The notes below the pieces were generated by a model. That model did not search any database and was not told where the DNA came from. It was given only the letters and a program-made list of their open reading frames with translations. The position numbers and the translations under genes are program-made. From Thioflexithrix psekupsensis (GTDB taxonomy: Bacteria; Pseudomonadota; Gammaproteobacteria; Beggiatoales; Beggiatoaceae), in the NCBI RefSeq assembly GCF_002149925.1, contig NZ_MSLT01000006.1:186001-250000 (forward strand): a stretch of 64,000 nt of DNA, in the 5' to 3' direction. Shown here piece after piece: positions 19,341 to 26,550 of this stretch (its first letter is position 1; each line of letters opens with the position of its first letter).

Positions 19341-21236
19341 TTAATGTTCTTCTAAATAAGAATAACCCATTAAGCCCGCATCTAATTCCCGCGAATAGGA
19401 TAAACGCTGTTCTGCGGTCAAATGTTTGGCGGCTTGCAGGCGTTTGCGGTAAATATTACGCACTTGATCCGTGTCAATATTGACATATTGCAACAATTTT
19501 TGCACCGTATCGCCTTCTACGGGTTCAACCAATTCATAGCCGCCGTCGTCGGTTAAATGCACGTTGACCGAAAAAGTATCGCCAAATAAATTGTGCATAT
19601 CGCCTAAAATTTCCTGATACGCGCCCACCAAAAAAATGCCCAGCAAATAAGGCTGATCATTGTCGGGTAAATGCACCGGCAAACTGGTGCCAATGCCCTC
19701 ACTGTCCACATAATGACGAAATTGACCGTCCGAATCACAGGTTAAATCTTGGATTTTGGCACGTCTTGAGGGGCGTTCATTCAAACGATGCAACGGCATA
19801 ATAGGGAAAACTTGCTTAATTCCCCACGCATCCGGCACCGATTGGAATAAAGAAAAATTGCAAAAAAACTTATCCGCCAATTTCTCACTGAGTTCATCAG
19901 AGGCTTCACGATGCAAGCGGGCTTTACTTTGCAAAGCGACTTGCACTTTCTGACAGGTAATATGATAAAGTTGTTCGGCGTGAGCGCGCTGGGCTAGGCT
20001 TAAATGACCTTGCGCAAATTCGGTGTGGGCTTCGGTGAGAGAATAACACGCATCATAATAAATTTCTAATGCCGAACGTTGATTTAAACGATTTAAACCC
20101 TGCCACAAACTTTGCAATATTTCAGGTTGCTGCTCATCCACAGGGGTGGGATCTTGCACACCGGGCGCGAGTTCGGTATCAATCACATTGGTAATTAATA
20201 CCGCATGATGAGCGGTCATGGCGCGGCCGGATTCGGTAATAATATCTGGAAAAGGCAAATTAGCTTGCGTGCATATTTTATTAAATTCATGCACAATGAC
20301 TCTGGCATATTCTCGCACATTGTAATTAATAGAAAAGCTATTGCGCGAGCGAGAACCATCATAATCAACCCCTAATCCGCCGCCCACATCTAGGGTATTA
20401 ATTTCCACACCCAAAGTGCGCAATTCAGCATAATAACGACCGGCTTCGCGGATGGCTTTTTGAATATCGCGCACATTGCCAATTTGTGAGCCTAAATGGA
20501 AGTGCATTAAATGCAAACATGATAATAAATCAACAGATTTTAAATGCTCAATTAATTGTAAAATTTGCGCAGCAGATAAACCGAATTTTGCTTTTTCTCC
20601 GCCGGTATCTTCCCACAAACCGCGTCCCACCGAAGCCATACGAATGCGAATCCCCAAACGGGGTCGAATCCCCAAATTACGGGATTCTTCAATAATCAAA
20701 TTCACTTCGGATAATTTTTCAATCACCAAACAGGGTTTCATGCCCAATTGCTGCCCGATTAAGGCGAGACGAATATATTCGCGGTCTTTATAACCGTTAC
20801 AAATCACCGTGCCACCGTTGGCGGGAGCTAAAGCGAGGACGGCCATCAATTCTGATTTACTGCCGGCTTCTAAGCCCACGCGATCTCGTCCGGCGTGTAA
20901 AATTTCTTCGACCACGTGGTGTTGTTGATTGACTTTGATGGGGTAAACGGCCGTGTAGCGTGCGCTGTAGTTCTCTGCGTGCATGGCTTCATCAAAGGCT
21001 TCGCATAATAATTGAATCCGATGATGTAAAATATCAGGAAAACGCACCAATACCGGTAAAGATAAGCCGTGTGCCGCAAAACTTTGGGCGAGTTCTTGCA
21101 GATTAATCGCTTGTTTACCGGGCTTTGGATAAACAATCATTTCACCTTCCGCATTAATGTCGAAATAACCCCCTCCCCAATATTCCAGATGATATAAAGC
21201 ACGTGATTTTTCATAATTCCAGGTGCATTCTGACAT
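19341..21236 (-). CDS. speA: Biosynthetic arginine decarboxylase
   Basis: SpeA converts arginine to agmatine, the first step of one route to putrescine, using pyridoxal phosphate. At 631 residues it matches the family (about 630-660). Visible landmarks are the PLP lysine in YPIKVNQQ (near residue 100), HFHLGSQIGN, the phosphate-binding GGGLGVDYDGS loop, and the C-terminal CDSDG catalytic segment. AGGGGA before the ATG supports the start. No agmatinase (speB) or agmatine deiminase is next to it. It is transcribed divergently from an ABC-2 permease across 184 bases. Confidence 0.96.
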   Translation of the reverse strand: MSECTWNYEKSRALYHLEYWGGGYFDINAEGEMIVYPKPGKQAINLQELAQSFAAHGLSLPVLVRFPDILHHRIQLLCEAFDEAMHAENYSARYTAVYPIKVNQQHHVVEEILHAGRDRVGLEAGSKSELMAVLALAPANGGTVICNGYKDREYIRLALIGQQLGMKPCLVIEKLSEVNLIIEESRNLGIRPRLGIRIRMASVGRGLWEDTGGEKAKFGLSAAQILQLIEHLKSVDLLSCLHLMHFHLGSQIGNVRDIQKAIREAGRYYAELRTLGVEINTLDVGGGLGVDYDGSRSRNSFSINYNVREYARVIVHEFNKICTQANLPFPDIITESGRAMTAHHAVLITNVIDTELAPGVQDPTPVDEQQPEILQSLWQGLNRLNQRSALEIYYDACYSLTEAHTEFAQGHLSLAQRAHAEQLYHITCQKVQVALQSKARLHREASDELSEKLADKFFCNFSLFQSVPDAWGIKQVFPIMPLHRLNERPSRRAKIQDLTCDSDGQFRHYVDSEGIGTSLPVHLPDNDQPYLLGIFLVGAYQEILGDMHNLFGDTFSVNVHLTDDGGYELVEPVEGDTVQKLLQYVNIDTDQVRNIYRKRLQAAKHLTAEQRLSYSRELDAGLMGYSYLEEH

Positions 21237-21420
21237 GCGTTTGTCCCCTAAGCAGAAGATAGAAAATAAAAAAATGTTGAAAATATTAACCCTTGAGAAA
21301 CAGCAATCTCAAGAAAATTAGGATATTGCAATAAAATCCGAAATTCGCGCTATTTTATGTTATGATATTGCGATGTGTTGGCATAAAATTGTCGATATTT
21401 TTAGGAGAGTGAAATAGTTT

Positions 21421-22230
21421 ATGCGCCTTGCCCATGCCTTACAAGCCTTTATCGCAGTGAGTCATCGAGAATTTTTAAAATTTATCACCCAAACAGGGCG
21501 ATTATTCGCAGCATTAGTTCGCCCTAGTTTGTGGTTAATCGTTTTTGCGGCGGGTTTTCAAAATATTTTCGGTATTTCAATCACGCCTCCCTACCAAACT
21601 TATGTCACTTACCAAGTGTATATTGTGCCGGGCTTATTAGCCATGATCTTATTGTTTAACGGAATGCAATCTTCGTTATCCATGGTTTATGATCGGGAAA
21701 TGGGGATTATGCGCTTATTATTAACCGCTCCATTGCCGCGTTGGTATTTATTGGGTTGTAAATTAATGGCAGGGAGTTTATTGTCGGTGATGCAGGCTTA
21801 TTTATTTTTATTCATTTGTGTGTTATTGGATATTGATTTACCGCTTTCTGGTTTTATGACTTTATTGCCTGTTTTATTATTATCGGCATTAATGTTAGGG
21901 GCTTTGGGTTTATTGTTATCGGTTTATATTCAACAATTAGAAAACTTTGCAGGAACAATGAATTTTGTGATTTTTCCGATGTTTTTTATTTCCTCTGCGC
22001 TTTATCCTTTGTGGCGATTGGAAGAATCGGGAGCGATTTGGATTTATTGGCTGGCTTATTATAACCCTTTTACTCATGCGGTTGAGTTCATTCGTTATAG
22101 CCTCTATGCTGAGTGGAATGGCGTGGCTTTTATGGTGATTTTAGGCAGTTTAATGGGCTTTTTTTTACTGGCTGTTTTGGGCTACGATCCACAGCGTGGA
22201 ATTCTCCCAAAAATGCGACGCGGTACGTAA
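21421..22230 (+). CDS. ABC-2 type transporter permease, no adjacent ATPase
   Basis: The 269-residue protein has about six membrane spans and the pattern of ABC-2 (NodJ/polysaccharide or drug export) permeases: a conserved LLTAPLPRWYLLGCKL cytoplasmic segment and a final FTHAVEFIRYSLY segment. The matching ATP-binding protein is not encoded beside it, which is unusual for this family. AGGAG lies about 13 bases upstream of the ATG, rather far. RNase G follows 104 bases later. Substrate unknown. Confidence 0.82.
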   Translation: MRLAHALQAFIAVSHREFLKFITQTGRLFAALVRPSLWLIVFAAGFQNIFGISITPPYQTYVTYQVYIVPGLLAMILLFNGMQSSLSMVYDREMGIMRLLLTAPLPRWYLLGCKLMAGSLLSVMQAYLFLFICVLLDIDLPLSGFMTLLPVLLLSALMLGALGLLLSVYIQQLENFAGTMNFVIFPMFFISSALYPLWRLEESGAIWIYWLAYYNPFTHAVEFIRYSLYAEWNGVAFMVILGSLMGFFLLAVLGYDPQRGILPKMRRGT

Positions 22231-22334
22231 ATGATTGCCATTATTCAATCGATTAATGACAGTAAGATGACTCTATTGTATTTTCTTAGAATTCAATTTA
22301 CTGTCGGGTTATTATTCCATGATGTGTTTTTAAC

Positions 22335-23942
22335 ATGAGTGAAGAAATTTTAATCAATGTCACCCCCAGAGAAACGCGGGTGGCTGTGGTGGAAAATGGT
22401 GTATTGCAAGAAGTTTTTATTGAACGACGCAGTAAACGTGGTTTGGTGAGCAATATTTATAAGGGAAAAGTGTGTCGCGTTTTACCGGGAATGCAGGCGG
22501 CATTTGTTGATATTGGGTTGGAGCGGGCAGCGTTTTTACATGCGTCGGATATTGTGTTGTCGTTAAATCCCAATGAATCTGTGCGTAAGGCGGATTTATC
22601 GATTAGTGATTTGTTGTACGAAGGGCAGCATATTGTCGTTCAAGTGATTAAAGACCCCTTAGGTACAAAAGGCGCACGTTTAACCACGCATATTTCTATT
22701 CCGTCGCGTTATTTGGTGTTTATTCCTTATTCAGCTAATACGATTGGCATTTCTACCCGTATTGAAAATGAAGAAGAACGGCGACGATTAAAAACGATTG
22801 TGATGCGGCAAATGGGGATGATTCCCAGCGATATTCAAAACACCGAAACGCTAATGGCCACCGAAACCCCAAATCCCCCCAAAACAGAAACCAGCAGTGA
22901 TAATGAATTTGTTGTGGTGCAAACCATCGAAGTTCCAGCCAATCAAACCGCACCTTGTGGTCGTTATGGTTTTATTATTCGCACGGCGGCTGAGGGCGCG
23001 GATGAAGCGATGTTGGTCAGTGATATGAATTTTTTGTGTCGTTTGTGGAAAGATGTTTGTGAAAAAAGTGATAAAGTTCAAGCACCTGCTTTGATTTACG
23101 AGGATTTTTCTTTAATATTTCGCACCATTCGGGATTTAGTGGGCAGTAGTGTGGAAAAAGTGCGTATTGATTCTCGTGAGATGTATCAGGAAGTGATTAA
23201 ATTTACTGAGAAATTTTTAACCGATTTAACCCCGCAAATCAGTCATTATCCCGGTGAGCGGCCGATTTTTGATTTATATTCGATTGAAGATGAAATTGGT
23301 CGTGCTTTAGAGCGCAAAGTGCAGCTTAAATCAGGCGGTTATTTGGTCATTGATCAAACCGAAGCCATGACGACGATTGATGTAAATACTGGGGCTTATG
23401 TGGGCAGTCGTAATTTGGAAGAAACGATTTTTAAAACGAATTTAGAAGCGGCTCAAGCAATTGCGCGTCAATTGCGTTTGCGTAATTTGGGTGGCATTAT
23501 TATTTTAGATTTTATCGATATGATTGATGCGGAACATCGTCGCCAAGTGTTAAAAACATTAGAGAAATGTTTAGAAAAAGATCATACCAAGAGTCATATC
23601 AGTGAGGTGTCGTCTTTGGGTTTGGTGCAAATGACCCGTAAACGTACACGGGAGAGTTTGGAACACGTTTTATGTCAAACTTGTCCCACGTGTGGCGGCC
23701 GCGGTACGATTAAAACGGCAGAAACGGTTTGTTATGAGGTGTTTCGAGAAATTTTACGCGAAGCACGGCAATTTGAAAATCAACGCTTTTTAGTCATCGC
23801 CTCGCAAGAGGTAGTGGATATGATGACCGACGAAGAATCTGATAATGTCGCCGAATTGGAAGTGTTTATCGGGCGACCCATTCGCTTTCAAGCCGAACAT
23901 TCCTACACTCAAGAACAATATGATATTGTGTTGATTGCGTGA
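22335..23942 (+). CDS. rng: Ribonuclease G
   Basis: RNase G is an endoribonuclease of the RNase E/G family that matures 16S rRNA 5' ends and degrades some mRNAs. The 535-residue protein opens with MSEEILINVTPRETRVA, the RNase G start. It has the S1 domain (about 35-125), the catalytic DNase I-like region with TTIDVNTGAYVG and IILDFIDM (metal aspartates), and the zinc-link CPTCGGRG. It is about 45 residues longer than the E. coli enzyme. The excess is a Thr/Pro/Asn-rich insertion around 170-215, just before the GFIIRTAAEG motif. The long C-terminal scaffold of RNase E is absent. Confidence 0.95.
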   Translation: MSEEILINVTPRETRVAVVENGVLQEVFIERRSKRGLVSNIYKGKVCRVLPGMQAAFVDIGLERAAFLHASDIVLSLNPNESVRKADLSISDLLYEGQHIVVQVIKDPLGTKGARLTTHISIPSRYLVFIPYSANTIGISTRIENEEERRRLKTIVMRQMGMIPSDIQNTETLMATETPNPPKTETSSDNEFVVVQTIEVPANQTAPCGRYGFIIRTAAEGADEAMLVSDMNFLCRLWKDVCEKSDKVQAPALIYEDFSLIFRTIRDLVGSSVEKVRIDSREMYQEVIKFTEKFLTDLTPQISHYPGERPIFDLYSIEDEIGRALERKVQLKSGGYLVIDQTEAMTTIDVNTGAYVGSRNLEETIFKTNLEAAQAIARQLRLRNLGGIIILDFIDMIDAEHRRQVLKTLEKCLEKDHTKSHISEVSSLGLVQMTRKRTRESLEHVLCQTCPTCGGRGTIKTAETVCYEVFREILREARQFENQRFLVIASQEVVDMMTDEESDNVAELEVFIGRPIRFQAEHSYTQEQYDIVLIA

Positions 23943-24481
23943 TGGCGCAATTTAAAAACGCACCTTATTTGCCCTGCGGGTTATCCTCTAAAAACTGCAT
24001 AATAGACCTCCTGCAGAAGTCATGCTGAGTATTGAATTTCAAAATTAAGGATAGCGGATATCAAGTTAAAACGTAAAGCAAAGCACCTCCATCGATTGCG
24101 ATTTCAATCAAGATGCGTTTTTTGGATAAAATTCGATTTTCTTAGAAGCAAGTTTAGCAACAACTTTATCACTAAAATAACACCCTTTCTGCGTGTTTTT
24201 AAGTAACTCAGTATTTGAAGCGGATAGTTTTTGAATATCCAGTGTCTGCACCATTTCCTTGATTTAGTGCAAGTCATTATGAAATTATTCATAAAAATTT
24301 TGCCTGAACTCTAACTCTCAAAATTAAAAGATTTTTTCTCATTTCCAAATGCTGAGGCTGTAAAAGCCTCATTTCTCAGCGTTCGACAAAGATAAATCAA
24401 TAAGTTACGAACAAAAAAATGGTATTTTTTGGGAGTTTTTTTAATCTCGGCACTTGGATGTAAATAGTGTTTATATTGATT
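23943..24481. other. Gene-poor region after rng
   Basis: AT-rich and without a recognisable gene. On the minus strand there is a tiny frame (23965-24000, 11 codons) behind a perfect AGGAGGT site, and a 48-codon frame (24108-24254) with AAGGA only one base before its ATG. Neither product is recognised. A short hairpin, TGAGGCT...AGCCTCA, lies near 24354-24375. The region looks like decayed sequence between rng and the repeat cassette. Confidence 0.5.
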
Positions 24482-24676
24482 TATAAAACTGCATAATAGC
24501 TAAGAACACTTATAATCAAAAAAATACCTGCTAAAAATGCGTAAATTATTCCAGCTTCCATTTGCTTATGGATTTCATTATTCTTTTCTGCACAATATCG
24601 GTCAAGTTCTATCATTTCTTTTTCAGAATTATCACGCACTTCTTGTGGCAATGCTTTATAACGCTCTTCAAGTTCT
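24481..24676 (-). pseudogene. C-terminal remnant of a small membrane protein
   Basis: A minus-strand frame ends at TAA (24481-24483). It reads about 65 residues: a charged helical part (ELEERYKALPQEV..., EIHKQMEAG) and then one membrane span (IIYAFLAGIFLIISVLSYY). Upstream it runs straight into the long inverted repeat at 24682, where it meets a stop and has no start. The layout of helix then single C-terminal span resembles DUF2335-type membrane proteins, but this is a loose likeness. I read it as the tail of a gene cut by insertion of the repeat cassette. Confidence 0.45.
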
Positions 24677-24713
24677 GTACAATACCAAAATTAAGTCATT
24701 CATAAAATTTTTC

Positions 24714-24840
24714 TGTCAGAATCAGAATTTACAGAATTTTAGGATTTTCAGAATTAAAGAATAAAAAATCTGTTTAAAATAAATGACTTGCAAGAATAAA
24801 TTTTGAAAATTATTTAATTCTGTAAATTCTGATTCTGACA
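24714..24840 (-). repeat. Palindromic MITE-like repeat, copy 1
   Basis: 127 bp with perfect 20-bp terminal inverted repeats (TGTCAGAATCAGAATTTACA and its complement). Its reverse complement matches copy 2 almost throughout, including the internal TTTTCAAAATTTATTCTTGC and TTCTTTAATTCTGAAAATCC blocks. Confidence 0.85.
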
Positions 24841-24863
24841 AAATAAAGGTTTTATAAATCACA

Positions 24864-25148
24864 TCATCTTGCTAAAGATAATTTTCCCTGCCCAACATAC
24901 CAAGGTAATTGATATTTTGCACCAATAGCTCGCATAGCATTATGATAATAGCGTCGTAAAAAACCTATACGCCATACACCAATGGTGTTTCTAAGAAGAA
25001 AGTAAGCAATAATTGTAATTGCAGATGTTATCAGCGGGTTATGAAGAAAATATTCATACCAAATTGGTAGTGTTCTTGAATATTCAAATAATCCAAATAA
25101 TTTGAGTACATTAAGGAGTGTAAGAAAGGTATAAAAGATTGCTATCAC
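24864..25148 (-). CDS. Small hydrophobic protein inside the repeat cassette
   Basis: A 94-residue frame with two predicted membrane spans: an N-terminal one (about 2-20, FYTFLTLLNVLKLFGLF) and one at about 38-55 (ITSAITIIAYFLL). A basic C-terminal part follows (LRRYYHNAMRAIGAKY). I do not recognise the family. No strong ribosome site is visible. The frame fits neatly between the two inverted repeats, ending 24 bases from the inner edge of copy 1, so it could be cargo. It could equally be the remains of a longer gene. Confidence 0.4.
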   Translation of the reverse strand: MIAIFYTFLTLLNVLKLFGLFEYSRTLPIWYEYFLHNPLITSAITIIAYFLLRNTIGVWRIGFLRRYYHNAMRAIGAKYQLPWYVGQGKLSLAR

Positions 25149-25187
25149 TCCTATACCAAAAAGATATGATTCATAGAATCCTTAATT

Positions 25188-25314
25188 TGTCAGAATCAGA
25201 ATTTACAGACACAAAAATTTTCAAAATTTATTCTTGCAAGTCGTTTATTTTAAACAGATTTTTTTATTCTTTAATTCTGAAAATCCTAAAATTATGTAAA
25301 TTCTGATTCTGACA
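25188..25314 (+). repeat. Palindromic MITE-like repeat, copy 2
   Basis: 127 bp with the same perfect 20-bp terminal inverted repeats as copies 1 and 3, in the orientation opposite to copy 1. It is preceded by GAATCCTTAATT, nearly the same as the sequence before copy 3. Confidence 0.85.
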
Positions 25315-25346
25315 GAAAAATTTTATGAATGACTTAATTTTGGTAT

Positions 25347-25617
25347 AGGAACAAAGTGATCAATATCATCCAAAAATATCCAAATAGACTATTTATCATC
25401 ATCAATAATAATCGCCTCTTCGCGCTGTTCATTATCGGGGTAAATCTTGCGAATTTATAGTTTTTCTAATGGTGATGCTTTGTTTACGTCAGAGACGATA
25501 ATTATTTGCACTTTTTATGGCAAGTTGATGACTAAGAAAACTATCAAGCATCTCAGTTGATGCAGTTATTTTGCCATTAAAATAATCAATCCATAGGCTA
25601 GAATCAACCGCTATCAT
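25347..25617 (-). pseudogene. Decayed PIN-domain toxin (VapC-like)
   Basis: From the ATG at 25617 the minus strand reads MIAVDSSLWIDYFNG, the hallmark start of VapC-type PIN ribonucleases with the first catalytic Asp. After about 30 residues it jumps to the late-domain pattern LAIKSANNYRL, a TGA stop, then in the same frame RKQSITIRKTI, which matches the VapC region before the second acidic cluster. A DDIDHF-like tail follows in another frame, right up to the edge of the repeat cassette at 25346. The middle of the domain (about 50 residues) is gone, there is an internal stop, and no antitoxin gene is visible upstream. It is certainly non-functional. Confidence 0.72.
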
Positions 25618-25854
25618 TATTTTGCTATAATAAATCAAACAAAAATAAACCCCACCCTTTAAATATGACTATTGTTAAAGCGCAACAAGGGCAAACAGTG
25701 CCTTGTTATTATTCCAATTGGGGCAATTATCTCGTGAACCGCTTGCAAAAATACAACATTTCTGTCATCAATGCAAATTCAGAAAATAAAGAAATCAATC
25801 CACTTAAAGCGTTAATGACTAACGAGCCACATCAGCTTAGAAGGAGTTTTTCTC
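25618..25854 (+). promoter_or_regulatory. Leader and likely promoter of the pdsR-pdsS pair
   Basis: TGCTATAAT at 25623-25631 is a good extended -10 element; no clear -35 accompanies it. It lies about 225 bases before the response regulator start. The leader contains a frame from 25665 that runs into the regulator gene in another phase; it has no ribosome site and no recognisable product. AAGGAG at 25841-25846 is the ribosome site of the regulator. Confidence 0.4.
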
Positions 25855-26550
25855 ATGGGAAAGCGCATTGCGATTGTTGAAGATGAATTAGCCATTCGAG
25901 AGAATTATGCAGCGGTGCTGCGTCGTCAGGGTTATGAAGTTAATACCTATTCTAATCGGCGGGAAGCGATGCACACTTTTCGCATTCGATTACCTGAATT
26001 GGTTTTATTAGATATTGTGTTGGAAGATGAAGCGGAAGGGGGATTTGATTTATGTCGAGAAGTGCGCAGTTTATCCCATTATTTACCGATTATATTTTTA
26101 ACAGCGCGTGACAGTGAATTTGACATGGTTTCAGGCTTGCGTTTAGGCGCAGATGATTACCTCACAAAAGACATTAGTTCGCACCATTTATTAGCACGAA
26201 TTGCGGCTTTATTTCGGCGCGTTGATGCCCTGCGCAATCCACCCAGCGAAGAAAGCATAATGGAACGTGGCCCATTATTAATGGATAGCCACCGTTTAAC
26301 CACCACTTGGCGCGGTACATTAGTGGAATTAACACTGACAGAATTCTGGATTGTTTATGCGTTAGCTAAACATCCTGGACATGTCAAAGATCGCGATCAA
26401 TTAATGCACGAAGCCAATGTATTGGTAGACGACAGTACCATTACTTCACATATTAAGCGCATTCGTAAAAAATTCATGGCCATTGACCCTCAATTTAAAG
26501 CCATTGATACGGTTTATGGCATGGGGTATCGTTGGAAAACCAATTCATGA
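25855..26550 (+). CDS. pdsR: Response regulator of the proteobacterial dedicated sortase system
   Basis: The 231-residue OmpR-type regulator has a receiver domain with phospho-acceptor Asp in LVLLDIVLED, acidic pair in IVEDE, and K in LTKDIS. A winged-helix DNA-binding domain follows (about 135-230, ending VYGMGYRW). The receiver has the expanded VLEDEAEGGFDL loop and the C-terminal VLVDDSTITSHIKRIRKKF stretch that I associate with the family named proteobacterial dedicated sortase system response regulator. AAGGAG precedes the ATG by eight bases. Its stop overlaps the kinase start as ATGA, so they are translationally coupled. No sortase or sortase target lies in the window. Confidence 0.82.
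   Translation: MGKRIAIVEDELAIRENYAAVLRRQGYEVNTYSNRREAMHTFRIRLPELVLLDIVLEDEAEGGFDLCREVRSLSHYLPIIFLTARDSEFDMVSGLRLGADDYLTKDISSHHLLARIAALFRRVDALRNPPSEESIMERGPLLMDSHRLTTTWRGTLVELTLTEFWIVYALAKHPGHVKDRDQLMHEANVLVDDSTITSHIKRIRKKFMAIDPQFKAIDTVYGMGYRWKTNS

Larger units (their letters stand above)
24682..25346. mobile_element. 665-bp cassette bounded by ~160-bp inverted repeats
   Basis: The two ends, 24682-24840 and 25188-25346, are near-perfect inverted copies. Each consists of a 127-bp palindromic repeat plus an outer 32-bp arm beginning ATACCAAAATTAAGTC. The intervening sequence carries one minus-strand frame for a 94-residue hydrophobic protein. The outer boundaries coincide with the broken ends of a membrane-protein remnant on the left and a vapC remnant on the right, which suggests insertion or rearrangement at this site. 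No transposase is encoded, so any mobility would depend on an enzyme supplied elsewhere. Confidence 0.6.

Noticed and set aside
24104-24292. 62-codon minus-strand frame
   Set aside because: It overlaps another short frame on the same strand, has no ribosome site and no recognisable product; the area looks decayed.
25665-25880. 71-codon plus-strand frame before the response regulator
   Set aside because: It runs into the regulator gene in another frame without its own ribosome site; it is most likely leader sequence.
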